Below are positions 1 to 9,539 of a stretch of 64,000 nucleotides of DNA, piece by piece. Position 1 is the stretch's first letter; each line of letters opens with the position of its first letter. The position numbers and the translations under genes are program-made. This DNA comes from G965267335 sp965267335 (lineage in GTDB: Bacteria; Bacteroidota; Bacteroidia; Cytophagales; JAAEPT01): contig OZ253953.1 in the NCBI GenBank assembly GCA_965267335.1, positions 930,001-994,000 of the forward strand. The letters run 5' to 3'. Under the pieces are notes generated by a model. It did not search any database, was not told where the DNA came from, and saw nothing but the letters and a program-made list of their open reading frames with translations.

Positions 1-1236
1 GGAGATATAATCTTAATGGTTGGTCAGGGAGATGAAGAGCCGGTAGATATCGTGGATATGAGGCTCGATAATGCTGTTAGACTAATCAGAGGACCGAAAG
101 GAACAGTTGTTAAACTTACGGTAAAGAAGGTTGATGGTTCGCAACAGGTCATTCCTATCATCAGAGATATTGTAATTCTCGAAGAAACCTACGCAAAATC
201 GGCCGTTATAAAGCACAAAGAAATCGGGCAAAAAGTAGGCTACATCAAGCTCCCTAAGTTTTATGCTGATTTTAGTGGGGCCGGGGGTAGAAGCTGTTCC
301 GGTGATGTAAGAACTGAACTTCTTAAGTTGAAATCAGAAGAAGTTGATGGTGTCATTCTTGACCTTCGTGACAACGGAGGTGGATCGCTGCAGGATGTAG
401 TCGATATGGCTGGCCTCTTCTTCCCGAGTGGTCCGGTGGTTCAGGTCAAAGCCAGAACAGGAAGTCCATATGTTCTGAAGGACGAGGACCCAGGCGTAAT
501 TTATGATGGGCCTTTGGTTATTCTTACCAACACATTGAGCGCATCCGCTTCAGAGATTATGGCTGCTTGTATTCAGGATTATGAAAGAGGTGTGATCATT
601 GGCAGCGCATCAACATACGGAAAGGGTACTGTACAGAGATTGCTAGGCCTTGATCGGATGCTTAGCCCTGAAGGTAGCAAGTACAAACCGTTGGGTTCAC
701 TGAAGCTGACGACTCAAAAATTCTACAGAGTCAATGGCGGAGCGACACAATTAAAAGGAGTAGTACCGGATATTATCCTACCCGATGAGTATAGCTACAT
801 TGATATTGGAGAACGTGAAGTGGAATATAGTATGCCCTGGGATGAAATCAGTAAAGTAGATTATAGTACAGAAATTGGTAGAGTATCGAACCTTGATGAA
901 ATCAAGAAAAAAAGTGCTGAGCGCACCAAAGACAATGAAACTTTTGCCATGATTGATGAAAAAGCTCGAAAGCTCAGATCGCAAAGAGATAAGACAAAGG
1001 TAACGTTGAACCTTGAAAAGTATAAGGCTTACGAAGATCGACTGGACAAAGAAAGCAAGAAGTATGATGATATTGAAAAGACCATCGAGGCATTGGAGGT
1101 AAGTATCCTTCAAAAAGACCAGGATCGGATCACCTCTGACTCAACGAAAAGAGTGAGCTTTGAGGATTGGTCAAAAAATATCCGTAAGGATTCCTATATC
1201 AATGAGGCAATTCATGTGATCAGGGATATTAAGTAA
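1..1236 (+). CDS. prc: Tail-specific (C-terminal processing) protease Prc/CtpA, 3' part
   Basis: The gene is cut by the window start; the frame is open from base 1. The product is a periplasmic S41-family serine protease that degrades or trims envelope proteins from their C-terminus. Numbering codons from base 1, the S41 core is clear: GVILDLRDNGGG near codon 117, the SASASE block with the presumed catalytic Ser at codon 182, and TYGKGTVQ with the presumed catalytic Lys at codon 208. The 26-residue Ser-Lys spacing is one more than in E. coli Prc. The first bases probably encode the end of the PDZ domain. After the protease core comes a charged helical tail of about 150 residues, as in Prc rather than the shorter CtpA proteins. 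It converges on the next gene with only 5 bp between stop codons. Confidence 0.9.
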   Translation, partial: GDIILMVGQGDEEPVDIVDMRLDNAVRLIRGPKGTVVKLTVKKVDGSQQVIPIIRDIVILEETYAKSAVIKHKEIGQKVGYIKLPKFYADFSGAGGRSCSGDVRTELLKLKSEEVDGVILDLRDNGGGSLQDVVDMAGLFFPSGPVVQVKARTGSPYVLKDEDPGVIYDGPLVILTNTLSASASEIMAACIQDYERGVIIGSASTYGKGTVQRLLGLDRMLSPEGSKYKPLGSLKLTTQKFYRVNGGATQLKGVVPDIILPDEYSYIDIGEREVEYSMPWDEISKVDYSTEIGRVSNLDEIKKKSAERTKDNETFAMIDEKARKLRSQRDKTKVTLNLEKYKAYEDRLDKESKKYDDIEKTIEALEVSILQKDQDRITSDSTKRVSFEDWSKNIRKDSYINEAIHVIRDIK

Positions 1237-1241
1237 TAGAT

Positions 1242-2432
1242 TTACTTTTTCTTCAACTTACGGATTCGATTATTAAGGCGGATTATATTCTTCAATTCGT
1301 GTATGTAAAAATCCCGGCTTATGTAATAAATGCTACCTCCTGCGATAGCGGCAAGTGTAACATCCTGTAAGAAGTTACTTTTGATGTTTAGCGCAGCCAT
1401 ATAAGATTTTACTCCAAACCCTAAGAAGAAAGCGTGTCTTGTCAAGGAAAACAAACCATTTCCAAAGTGGTACTTTATTGCTCGTTTATAATAGGTTCTA
1501 TATTTCTTTACAGTATCAACTGATGTGACCGTATCAAAACGACTCATAAAAGAATCTGCCAGTTCTCTATACTTTATGGATAAGTCATACCTCTTTCTGG
1601 TTATTACGGGTAATGTGTTGTGAAGCTCAAACAGTTCTTTGTTTTCATACTGACGGTTTTCGTACTTATCAAGGGAATCAAGATAATTGTAATCCTTATA
1701 CCTGGAAAGAGTTTTGTGCTTACCACGGAGAAATTCAAACCTATGCATGACATCATTCTGTAATTGCATAAATGCTAAATCCGCACAATGTGTCTGATTA
1801 AAAAAAGATTGTGAGGGGCACAGGTAATTGTTATTTGGCTTCTTCCAGAAGTACCATTTCCCATTATGGGATATAGTCGTATTCTTCTTATACATCCTCC
1901 ACAACTTCCCCTTGTCTATTTTCTTTTTCATGAAGCTCTTTTTCACGACAAAGCCAGTTCCCCAAGTAGGATCAACGTGATGCCACTTGTCATCAATTTT
2001 TACAATATTCCACGCATGTCCTTCAAAAGAGGCAAATAAACCAAACTTCTTTCTGGGAACACTACCCGTAACATAATGACAATCAAGTCCTACCTCGTCA
2101 CAGAGTGCCTTGTACACCATGGCCAGATCTCGGCAAACTCCCTTTTTTCTACTTATAATTTCCTGGACCGAATATTCTTTGAAGGAACCAATCTTTTTCC
2201 ATCTGACCACGTCATATTGAAAGTAGTTCGTCACCCATTTATATAATACCCTTGCTTTCTCAATATCAGTATGGGCAGGTTTGATCAAGTAATGTGCCAA
2301 TAACTTGTAGTCTCTGGTCACACTTTTAGGCACATTTTGCGCCCGTCTGTCGACACGCAAAAAGCCATCACTTTGTGAGCGAATATTGTAACTAAGAACA
2401 GTAAAACACGATAACAAAAGAAAAAATCTCAC
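1242..2432 (-). CDS. Exported transglutaminase-like domain protein
   Basis: This is a transglutaminase-like (papain-fold) protein. The triad is visible: Cys in KKGVCRDLA, His in EGHAWNIV and Asp in HHVDPTWG. Such domains in bacteria can be proteases or crosslinking enzymes, and the substrate here is unknown. A TTG start at 2522 would overlap the dinB stop and add 30 residues that look like translated AT-rich spacer. I prefer the GTG at 2432, which gives a short signal peptide (RFFLLLSCFTVLS) directly at the N-terminus. The C-terminal 150 residues are basic, with a weak hydrophobic stretch near the end, and I recognise no second domain. It lies just downstream of dinB on the same strand and may be co-transcribed. 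Family call good, function unknown. Confidence 0.75.
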   Translation of the reverse strand: MRFFLLLSCFTVLSYNIRSQSDGFLRVDRRAQNVPKSVTRDYKLLAHYLIKPAHTDIEKARVLYKWVTNYFQYDVVRWKKIGSFKEYSVQEIISRKKGVCRDLAMVYKALCDEVGLDCHYVTGSVPRKKFGLFASFEGHAWNIVKIDDKWHHVDPTWGTGFVVKKSFMKKKIDKGKLWRMYKKNTTISHNGKWYFWKKPNNNYLCPSQSFFNQTHCADLAFMQLQNDVMHRFEFLRGKHKTLSRYKDYNYLDSLDKYENRQYENKELFELHNTLPVITRKRYDLSIKYRELADSFMSRFDTVTSVDTVKKYRTYYKRAIKYHFGNGLFSLTRHAFFLGFGVKSYMAALNIKSNFLQDVTLAAIAGGSIYYISRDFYIHELKNIIRLNNRIRKLKKK

Positions 2433-2518
2433 TTTGGCAAATCTAAAAAAGTAAGTGTGAATATAAACAATACTTATCAGATACGATTTGAAGAAAATTT
2501 TGGTAAACCTGGATTGAA

Positions 2519-3598
2519 TCAAAAGTCAATAGTAAGCTGAGTAACTACCGGAGGCTCTGATTCAAAGTTAGAAACAGACACTCCTAACAGGCGAATACCT
2601 TTCTCAAGGTTATCAACTTCATCGAGTAGTTGGTAGGCCACTTCGCGAATTTCTTCCAACTCTTCATAGTCCTGAAAGGCTGTTTTACTTCGGGTTATTT
2701 GGGTGAAATCAGCATACTTGATCTTGCGCGTCAAAGTACGTCCCGATTTTCTGGTGCTTTGCATTCGATTGTATACCCGCTCCGATATTCTATCAATCTT
2801 GCTTTTGAGCTCGTCCTTTTTGTAGATGTCAGTCTCAAATGTTGCCTCTGCCCCTATAGATTTTCGCTCTCTGTTAGGATTTACAGGACGATTGTCAATA
2901 GCCCTTGCGATGTTATAATAATAACCTCCTGCTTTACCAAAGTGATAGTGCAAGCTTTCCTGTGAGTATCTTTTTAAGTCAACTCCATAGTGAATACCTA
3001 TCTTATGCATTTTCTTAGCAGTGACTTTTCCTACGCCATGGAACTTCTCAATGGGTAACTTCTCAACAAACTTCTCGGCCATTTTGGGCGTGATCACAAA
3101 AAGTCCGTCAGGCTTATCATAATCACTGGCAATCTTCGCCAGGAATTTATTCATAGAAACTCCTGCAGAAGCAGTGAGCTCTGTTTCCTCTTTTATCCGA
3201 ACTTTGATTTCTCTGGCAACATCAGTAGCTAATGGAATTCCTTTTTTATTATGTGTAACATCCAGGTAGGCTTCATCCAGAGCCAAGGGTTCTATCAAAT
3301 CCGTGTATTCCTCGAAGACCGCCCTGATTTGCATAGAAACTTGTTTATACACTTCAAATCTTGGTGGTACAAAGATCAAATCAGGGCACTTCTTAGCTGC
3401 TGTGATGGAAGGCAGAGCAGAGCGCACACCGAATTGCCGTGCTTCATAGCTTGCTGCAGCAACGACACCGCGTTCCCGTGAACCTCCTACAGCCAGAGGT
3501 TTTCCTCGTAGTTCCGGATTGTCACGTTGCTCGACAGAAGCGTAAAAAGCATCCATATCCACATGAATGATCTTGCGTATGACCTCATTGGATTCCAC
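2519..3598 (-). CDS. dinB: DNA polymerase IV (Y-family translesion polymerase)
   Basis: Error-prone Y-family polymerase that copies past damaged template bases in the cytoplasm. The 359-residue length matches E. coli DinB (351). The N-terminal metal-binding motif HVDMDAFYASVEQ and the catalytic ALDEAYLDVT motif are both intact, followed by the helix-hairpin-helix thumb (EKFHGVGKVTAKKM) and the little-finger domain. The protein ends in QLTIDF, which resembles a beta-clamp binding peptide. The start is GTG at 3598; the first internal ATG lies inside the metal-binding motif and would destroy it. No LexA-like operator was seen upstream. The gene overlaps a possible TTG start of the next gene by 3 bp. 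Confidence 0.96.
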   Translation of the reverse strand: MESNEVIRKIIHVDMDAFYASVEQRDNPELRGKPLAVGGSRERGVVAAASYEARQFGVRSALPSITAAKKCPDLIFVPPRFEVYKQVSMQIRAVFEEYTDLIEPLALDEAYLDVTHNKKGIPLATDVAREIKVRIKEETELTASAGVSMNKFLAKIASDYDKPDGLFVITPKMAEKFVEKLPIEKFHGVGKVTAKKMHKIGIHYGVDLKRYSQESLHYHFGKAGGYYYNIARAIDNRPVNPNRERKSIGAEATFETDIYKKDELKSKIDRISERVYNRMQSTRKSGRTLTRKIKYADFTQITRSKTAFQDYEELEEIREVAYQLLDEVDNLEKGIRLLGVSVSNFESEPPVVTQLTIDF

Positions 3599-3613
3599 GA
3601 ACCAAAAACAAAA

Positions 3614-4090
3614 TTAATTTCCAATTAGTTGCTGAAGCTGGTTGGGGTCAATGTCTTTTTCGTACTCGATAGGCACAGACTTACAAAAAATACATCTGCA
3701 GCCTTTGACCTTGCCGGTCACCTTCACCTTGATAGGTCTTCGGGTCAGGAGACTGCGAGCACCCAGTTTCATAATTGAAGCACCTTCTACTAGCTTAATA
3801 CTTACTTCGAATGGTTTGTCTTCTGCTGAACTCTTTTTGATTTTAACTTTATTGGAGAGTCTCACCTTGGCGAATTCTTTTCCATTTGCCATGACAGTGA
3901 TTCTTTTTGCCTTAACTCTGAAACCGTACTTGTTCTGGTTTTCGACAAATACAGATCCGATAATGTTAAATTCCCTGCCGTCTGAGCTGTTAAACTCGAC
4001 ATCCTCCAACGGACCATGCGATGGTTGAATGAATTCTGCGCAACTACTTAATATTACAACAACGGACAGGAATAAAAAACGACTTTTCAT
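3614..4090 (-). CDS. Small lipoprotein with LEA14/WHy-like domain
   Basis: A 158-residue exported lipoprotein. The signal peptide is followed by a lipobox (ILSSC, lipid-modified Cys at residue 17). The rest is a single beta-rich domain starting with VEFNSSDGREFNIIGSVFVEN and alternating strands with Lys-rich turns. This resembles LEA14/WHy (water stress and hypersensitive response) domains, whose exact role in bacteria is unclear. Three Cys near residues 130-137 (CRCIFC) are unusual and could bind a metal or form a disulfide. It is followed 15 bp later by dinB on the same strand and is divergent from the membrane protein gene at 4177. The fold assignment is by pattern only. Confidence 0.65.
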   Translation of the reverse strand: MKSRFLFLSVVVILSSCAEFIQPSHGPLEDVEFNSSDGREFNIIGSVFVENQNKYGFRVKAKRITVMANGKEFAKVRLSNKVKIKKSSAEDKPFEVSIKLVEGASIMKLGARSLLTRRPIKVKVTGKVKGCRCIFCKSVPIEYEKDIDPNQLQQLIGN

Positions 4091-4176
4091 GGGGGACCAA
4101 TATAGGTTAATTTTTGGATTTCTAATTCAAAACAAAGGTTTTACCTTTAGATAGAATTAGCCAAAGCCGTGCCAGA

Positions 4177-6510
4177 GTGTTGAACATACAGAAAGTTAAA
4201 TCACCTGAATTTGTGCTCATTAGCGTTTCGCTATTGATTGTGGCTTTTTTCTATGGTAGAATTCTGTTGTCTCCAAATCAAAATATGTTCGGTACTACAG
4301 GAGATGCCATAAAAAACTACTACACATACGCTTACTATATTTCGCACAACGATAGTTATACCAACTTTGAAGGAATGAACTATCCCTACGGGGAGTCATT
4401 TCTTTATACCGACTGTCATCCAATACTTGCCAGCACATTTAAGTTTTCATCGAATGTCCTTCCTTTTTTTGACTCCCATTCCGTAGGAATATTAAATTTT
4501 TTGATGATTGTATCCATTTTCGTGTCATTTATTGTCACCTATTATCTACTTGTAGAGTTAGGTATACGAAACTGGTTCAGTGTTCTTTTTAGCCTGACAA
4601 TCGTGTTACTTGCTCCTCAAGCGCTGCGATTAGATTGTCACTTCGCACTTTCATATAGTGTCGCACTGCCGCTGGCCTGGCTGCTCATTCTTAAGTTTCT
4701 GAATAATGAAAATAGGCAAAGGAAATACCTGATTTTGATTTTTATCAATGCAATGTTCTGGATGCTGATTCATGCCTACCTGGGTATAATTATTATCGCG
4801 TTTCAGTTGTTGCTAATTATTGTAAATGCCGTTATGGATAAGCAACGGCAGGCTAAAAAAATGAGATATTTAAAAATTCTTGGAGCTGTCGTATTGCCAG
4901 TCATCTTGTTTTATGTTTATGCCAAGTCTGTAGATGTACATACAGGAAGAACAGATAATCCATCCGGTTTTTTCCTGAGCAACGCGGAGTTGGATGATGT
5001 ACTCGTTCCTTATCAGAAGCCATTTTTTCCATTGTTTGATCAACTATCAGGTGGTATTATCCGGTTGCAATGGGAAGCACGAGGTTATGTGGGTATTACT
5101 AATAGCTTAATTTTTGTTGCGCTGATATTGCTCTCGGTGTTAAGTCTTGCTCATAAAAAGGCGCGTGCACATCTCAGACGGTTATTTGATAACCGAAGAA
5201 TAAACATTGCCCTGCTAGCTGCTTTTGTCCTCCTCCTTTTTGCATTTGGGATGCCATTTAAACAGTTTCCAGCACTATTGGATTGGTTTCCTATAATTAA
5301 ACAGTTTAGAGCAACAGGCAGGTTTGTGTGGCCATTTTACTTTGCTTTTTCAGTATTCGGAGCCTATGTTATCCAAAAGGTGGTCCAAAGATTATCCGCT
5401 CAAAGTATAGTCCTGAGCTATTCGGTTTTGATAGCCACCTTTGGTTTGCTCTTTACAGAGGGATTGTATAGCCACAGCAGAGTATATGAAAGGATAGGAG
5501 GGAAGCCCAATGTATTCAAAAAAGAATTATTACCTACGGATTTAAGTGGAGTAATTGCTAAAGTAAATCCGGAAAAATATCAGGCGATTATCTGCTTTCC
5601 CTTCTATCACTATGGATCGGAGAGTTATACCCGCCTTCGTAACCAGAATGCCGTGAGTAATCAAATTATCATCTCCTATCACACTGGAATTCCTTGTATG
5701 AATGCCGATCTGACAAGGGTTTCGGTACCTGAAAGTAAGAATATTGTACAAGTTATGTCACCGAACTATTACAATAAAGATATTGCTAATGACATTACGG
5801 ATGATCGCCCTTTTCTCATCGTGAAAACAGGCAGTAACTTTACCCGAAACGAGGCTATAATATTGGAGAAGGCTAAAAGTTTGGTAAAGCGCGGTGATGT
5901 GGAATTGTTGAGCATTGAGAAAGGTGAGCTATTTAGTGATGATAGACCTAAAGTTTGGAAATCATTTCGATTTCAATCAAGGCAATTGGTCAAGCAGGAT
6001 AATAATTACGCAACCGATAGCTGTTCCGTGTTGTATTATGATGACTTTGAAGATCAAGCGAGCAAAGTCACTTATCGAGGCATAGGAGCAATAGAATCCG
6101 TGAAGGAAGGAGAAACTGTTATTGCAGAATTCGAACCAGGTTCCTTTGATTCGAAAAAAGAATATGATTTGAGTATCTGGATGCATAATGGAGAGAAAGA
6201 TGCGCTGAATTTATGGTTTCGTCTGATTGTTGAGGAATATGATCGAAGGGAAGACCGTTGGTACACGACAACAATTTTTCCCGAACATGCTGAAACTATT
6301 AATGGTGATTGGTCACTAGTGGAAGGTGTTTTTGAGGTTCAGAATACAGGAAATAAAATCACTATAAAAACGATCGGTAAAGAGAACTCAAAAGCTAGTT
6401 TCTATGCCGATGATTTGTTGATCAGAGACCGAGGTGTTGACGTTTATAGATTAATTGCGGGTGACAGTTCGTTGTTCTATAATAATCATGTCATTAAGAG
6501 TGATAACTAG
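4177..6510 (+). CDS. Large polytopic membrane protein, GT-C-like
   Basis: A 777-residue protein with about 11-12 predicted membrane helices in the first 440 residues. An extracytoplasmic C-terminal half follows, ending in a beta-rich domain. The layout (acidic loop after the first helix, with the SYTNFEGMNYPYGES stretch, then many helices and a soluble tail) resembles lipid-linked sugar glycosyltransferases of the GT-C fold and YfhO-like Bacteroidota proteins. No diagnostic catalytic motif can be assigned with confidence. The start is GTG at 4177, with a TTG codon right after it; no ATG lies nearby. It stands alone, divergent from the lipoprotein gene and convergent with the DUF1697 gene. Function inferred only at the level of a probable envelope glycan or lipid enzyme. 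Confidence 0.6.
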   Translation: MLNIQKVKSPEFVLISVSLLIVAFFYGRILLSPNQNMFGTTGDAIKNYYTYAYYISHNDSYTNFEGMNYPYGESFLYTDCHPILASTFKFSSNVLPFFDSHSVGILNFLMIVSIFVSFIVTYYLLVELGIRNWFSVLFSLTIVLLAPQALRLDCHFALSYSVALPLAWLLILKFLNNENRQRKYLILIFINAMFWMLIHAYLGIIIIAFQLLLIIVNAVMDKQRQAKKMRYLKILGAVVLPVILFYVYAKSVDVHTGRTDNPSGFFLSNAELDDVLVPYQKPFFPLFDQLSGGIIRLQWEARGYVGITNSLIFVALILLSVLSLAHKKARAHLRRLFDNRRINIALLAAFVLLLFAFGMPFKQFPALLDWFPIIKQFRATGRFVWPFYFAFSVFGAYVIQKVVQRLSAQSIVLSYSVLIATFGLLFTEGLYSHSRVYERIGGKPNVFKKELLPTDLSGVIAKVNPEKYQAIICFPFYHYGSESYTRLRNQNAVSNQIIISYHTGIPCMNADLTRVSVPESKNIVQVMSPNYYNKDIANDITDDRPFLIVKTGSNFTRNEAIILEKAKSLVKRGDVELLSIEKGELFSDDRPKVWKSFRFQSRQLVKQDNNYATDSCSVLYYDDFEDQASKVTYRGIGAIESVKEGETVIAEFEPGSFDSKKEYDLSIWMHNGEKDALNLWFRLIVEEYDRREDRWYTTTIFPEHAETINGDWSLVEGVFEVQNTGNKITIKTIGKENSKASFYADDLLIRDRGVDVYRLIAGDSSLFYNNHVIKSDN

Positions 6511-6598
6511 TAAATATGGCTGAGTATTTTGGGATGATGTTGTATAAAATGTTCAAGCACCCAGTCAGTCAGAACAACTTTGTAGTTGAAAACCAAAT

Positions 6599-7135
6599 TC
6601 AGTTTCCTGCCATCTCCAGTAAAGTCCTTACCGTTTTCAGGTTTCTTGTTGTCGCTTGCACTTTAAGCTTAGCCTCAAACAAGTTGTTATTCAACTTAGC
6701 TTTCCCAAAGCCGTTGGCTGGATATAAATAAATATTCTTACCGTCAATGGTGTATAGTTCCGGGCTGTAGTCAGTTTGTGCCAGCTTATCAACGTGTTCA
6801 GGTGCTGGCTCTTCTTTGAGAAAGACAAAATAAACTTTTTGGTCCTCTTTGTCATTGACATAGGGGTTATTATCCAGAGCCCGTTGGAAGTCAGTGGCTG
6901 TTTTTACAAGTGTAGGTACATCCCAGCCATATTTTTCCTTAATCTTATCAATGATCCGGTTTTCAAGTTTGTCGATGGAAGACTCATCGGACTCAAACAG
7001 TACGTTCCCGCTTTGTATGTAGGTTTGGACATTTTCAAAACCGATTTCTTCCAGGTGAGATTTCAGATCAGCCATTTTGATTTTCTTTTGGCCGCTTACG
7101 TTGATACCTCTTAGAAGTGCGATGTAGGTTGGCAT
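6599..7135 (-). CDS. DUF1697 domain protein
   Basis: A 178-residue cytoplasmic protein of the DUF1697 family. The family signature is at the N-terminus: YIALLRGINVSGQKKIKM, then QTYIQSGNVLFES. Members are widespread and about 175-185 residues long, so this copy is full length; their function is not known. The last third (NGFGKAKLNNNLFEAKLK, then TTRNLKTV) also matches the family pattern, which ends in a conserved basic RN-x-KTV segment. The gene follows the membrane protein at 7142 on the same strand with a 6-bp gap, so both may be in one transcript. It converges with the gene ending at 6510. Confidence 0.88.
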   Translation of the reverse strand: MPTYIALLRGINVSGQKKIKMADLKSHLEEIGFENVQTYIQSGNVLFESDESSIDKLENRIIDKIKEKYGWDVPTLVKTATDFQRALDNNPYVNDKEDQKVYFVFLKEEPAPEHVDKLAQTDYSPELYTIDGKNIYLYPANGFGKAKLNNNLFEAKLKVQATTRNLKTVRTLLEMAGN

Positions 7136-7141
7136 GAGTTT

Positions 7142-7936
7142 TTAGTTAAGGAAGACGAAAAGTAATTGAGATACAGCTAGACACGATCCAAGGATCAAAG
7201 AATATGCAATATGTAAAGATTTTATTTTAAATAAGTTTCTTACGCTATCGGAAAGGAAATAGGAGATTAGTGCGATATAAAAAATTAAGTTGGTGATATA
7301 GTAGGCATTACCTCTTATGACAATCCTATCTACGAAGTCAAGAATTCCTCCGGAGGAATTGAGTCTTTCTTGTTGTAGTTCATTGAACCATAGCGACAAT
7401 AGGAACAAAATAGAGTAACAAAAGTAACTCGTTGTAAGAAGCCACCCAATTTTTTTCTTTAGCAGTAGGCCATAGATTATTGCGATGTCGACAACCAATG
7501 CCCCGAGCATCATGAATAAAGTAATATCAATAGGGGCATCCTTTATATGGTAGAAGAAGAATGAAAGGTTATAATAAAAATACCGAAGAAAGGTGACCAG
7601 GTAGAAAATGGCGATGATAAATATTACTTTTTCTACTGGCTTGGATTCTTTTGTTGGCCCAATGAGATCGTAGAATTTATTGAATTTGTCCACAACCACC
7701 TTCAGCCTTGATCTATGCTTCTCTTGTTTCTCAGCCCTATCTTCCTCTTCTCTGATTAACAAACCCTTGAGTTCCTGGATTCGTTCATCAGGAATGTTAC
7801 GATTCTTGATTTCGCGTTCAGCAAGAGATTTAGCTTCCCGCTCGTACTCATGCGGATTCATAATTATATGAACCAGCTCTTTTTCTGTGGCACGCTTGTA
7901 ATTTTCCTGTAAATCTGAGTTCCTGGTACCAGGCAT
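7142..7936 (-). CDS. Uncharacterised membrane protein with N-terminal helical domain
   Basis: Not recognised beyond its topology. Residues 1-95 are hydrophilic and helical, starting NYKRATEKELVHIIMNPHEYE, a pattern like the short N-terminal segments of small Bacteroidota membrane proteins that begin with a repeated helix. Residues 105-264 contain about five hydrophobic segments with short loops and no catalytic motif. The start is the ATG at 7936. Its stop is 6 bp before the DUF1697 gene on the same strand, which suggests co-transcription. About 75 bp separate it from the anti-sigma gene upstream. A transport or sensing role cannot be supported from the sequence. Confidence 0.6.
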   Translation of the reverse strand: MPGTRNSDLQENYKRATEKELVHIIMNPHEYEREAKSLAEREIKNRNIPDERIQELKGLLIREEEDRAEKQEKHRSRLKVVVDKFNKFYDLIGPTKESKPVEKVIFIIAIFYLVTFLRYFYYNLSFFFYHIKDAPIDITLFMMLGALVVDIAIIYGLLLKKKIGWLLTTSYFCYSILFLLSLWFNELQQERLNSSGGILDFVDRIVIRGNAYYITNLIFYIALISYFLSDSVRNLFKIKSLHIAYSLILGSCLAVSQLLFVFLN

Positions 7937-8011
7937 ATCTAATTCTTAATTGGTCAATAAGTTAGCTAAAAAATGATTGGGTTTTCCTCTCTGAGTATTA
8001 GATACTAATTA

Positions 8012-8929
8012 TTACCGATCCGTTGCCGTATGGAGTAAATTGAGCAGGTCAGGCTCATCCGATACCCTTTGAGGCTCTTGTGCAGGTAATGGGACATTGC
8101 CAAAAGCTCCTGCCTGATCATTGAACTCCCTTCCATCTCTGGTAAGAAAATTGGCAGATTGTGCGTTGAGCATACTCTGGCCATTAAGATAACCTTGGCT
8201 TACTATGCCTCCGGTCGAATCGGTCGCATTCCTATTTAGGTCCGTAGCATGATAGCTATTGGCGATTCCATAGGAACTGTCGAGACTCATTTCCACACTC
8301 AATTCATTATTGTCAAATGAATTGGCTCTCAGGTCAGGATTTGGTGAATTACTGGTGGTCCAACTAAAAGTAACATCTTCCGAATCACTCGTAGGAGTGG
8401 CTTGGTCCTCAATGGCTACCGTGTAGGAACCTCCTTCTGTTTCTCTAGAGTCTTCATAGATTTCAGGTGTAACTTCTGAGTCGGTAACGGTTGTTTTGTG
8501 TGATTCATCTACAATGGTTTCTGGTGTTTCTATAGTTTCTGTTATGGTAACTTCTGCCTGTGGTACTTTTGTGTCTTTGGGATAAAAGAAGAAAATCAAA
8601 GCAGCCACCGAGGCCAAACCAGCTATGAGTGTGTACCTAAAACTGATGTTGGAAAGTGAAAACCAACTGCTACCGGAAGATGTTCCCTTATGCTTCTGAT
8701 TGAAAGCACTCATCAGACTTTCCCTGGTTTCAGCCCTGGGAGCGATGTCCAGATTATTATCAGCATGAGCTACAATAGCACCAAGTGCGATGCGCATTTC
8801 CGAATATTCTTTTTCATCAGATATATGTTCATCGACTATGATTTTTTCATCCGGAGTGAGTTCTACATACTCCTTGTGTAGAAGTATCGACTCCAGATCT
8901 TGAGGGTCGTATGTGTAACTATCACTCAT
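8012..8929 (-). CDS. Probable anti-sigma factor (single-pass membrane protein)
   Basis: A 305-residue protein with a cytoplasmic N-terminal region of about 95 residues, one membrane segment (TLIAGLASVAALIFFFY) and a low-complexity Ser/Thr/Glu-rich outer part. This layout and its place directly after an ECF sigma gene fit an anti-sigma factor that holds the sigma factor at the membrane. The N-terminal segment (LTPDEKIIVDEHISDEKEY) resembles the helical sigma-binding region of zinc-less anti-sigma factors; no HxxxCxxC zinc motif is present. I chose the ATG at 8929, which overlaps the sigma stop by 8 bp; the longer reading from 8956 adds nine residues inside the sigma gene. The role is inferred from context. 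Confidence 0.7.
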   Translation of the reverse strand: MSDSYTYDPQDLESILLHKEYVELTPDEKIIVDEHISDEKEYSEMRIALGAIVAHADNNLDIAPRAETRESLMSAFNQKHKGTSSGSSWFSLSNISFRYTLIAGLASVAALIFFFYPKDTKVPQAEVTITETIETPETIVDESHKTTVTDSEVTPEIYEDSRETEGGSYTVAIEDQATPTSDSEDVTFSWTTSNSPNPDLRANSFDNNELSVEMSLDSSYGIANSYHATDLNRNATDSTGGIVSQGYLNGQSMLNAQSANFLTRDGREFNDQAGAFGNVPLPAQEPQRVSDEPDLLNLLHTATDR

Positions 8930-9524
8930 AAGCAATTTCACTTTTCTTAGGATCAAACATCTGAAGCTTAGGTGCGAGTTTCTTTATTGTATAAAAAATT
9001 CTCGACTTAACAGTCCCTTCAGATATATCCAGTATATCACTAATTTCTTTAATGGACATCTCGTCTCTGTATCTCATGATGAAAGTAGACTTGTGCTTTT
9101 CATCCAGAGACTCCAGTTCTTTGTCCAGTACTTCGTTAAATTTCTTTTTATCAATTCCACCTACCAGGTCTTCATCGGTCTGTCCAACAACCTGATGATT
9201 CTCAAGGCCATTACTTGTGTTCTTGCGGACTTCCTGCTTTTTGTATTCGTTTTTACACATATTGTTCGCCACACTAAATACCCAGGTCTTGAAAGTCCGT
9301 TCCGGGTTAAACAGCTCAGGCTTGTTAACTATTTTTGTAAACAAGTCATGTACGAAGTCTTCTGCTTTTTCCCTGTCTTTCCAGAGCATACGGTAGAAGT
9401 AGTTCAACAATCTGGAGCTATATCGCTCATAGATTTCGTTGAACGCACGACTATCACCCTGCGCGCAGAGACGCATCAGATCCTCGTCACTGGTGTCACT
9501 ATAGTTTTTCTGAAATAAGCGCAT
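8922..9524 (-). CDS. ECF-family RNA polymerase sigma factor
   Basis: A 200-residue sigma-70 factor of the extracytoplasmic function type. Region 2 is visible at residues 14-85 (DLMRLCAQGDSRAFNEIYERY, then the -10 recognition helix RTFKTWVFSVANNMCKNEYKK). Region 4 lies at residues 137-190 (ESLDEKHKSTFIMRYRDEMS, then the helix-turn-helix SIKEISDILDISEGTVKSRI). Regions 1 and 3 are absent, as in all ECF factors. It overlaps its probable anti-sigma gene by 8 bp and starts 15 bp after the end of the exported 403-residue protein gene, so the three likely form one operon. Targets are unknown; no obvious autoregulatory promoter pair was identified. Confidence 0.93.
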   Translation of the reverse strand: MRLFQKNYSDTSDEDLMRLCAQGDSRAFNEIYERYSSRLLNYFYRMLWKDREKAEDFVHDLFTKIVNKPELFNPERTFKTWVFSVANNMCKNEYKKQEVRKNTSNGLENHQVVGQTDEDLVGGIDKKKFNEVLDKELESLDEKHKSTFIMRYRDEMSIKEISDILDISEGTVKSRIFYTIKKLAPKLQMFDPKKSEIAYE

Positions 9525-9539
9525 GGATCGCTCACACGA

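Noticed and set aside
9093..9518. 141-codon plus-strand frame opposite the ECF sigma gene
   Set aside because: Shadow of the sigma factor, whose regions 2 and 4 are unmistakable.
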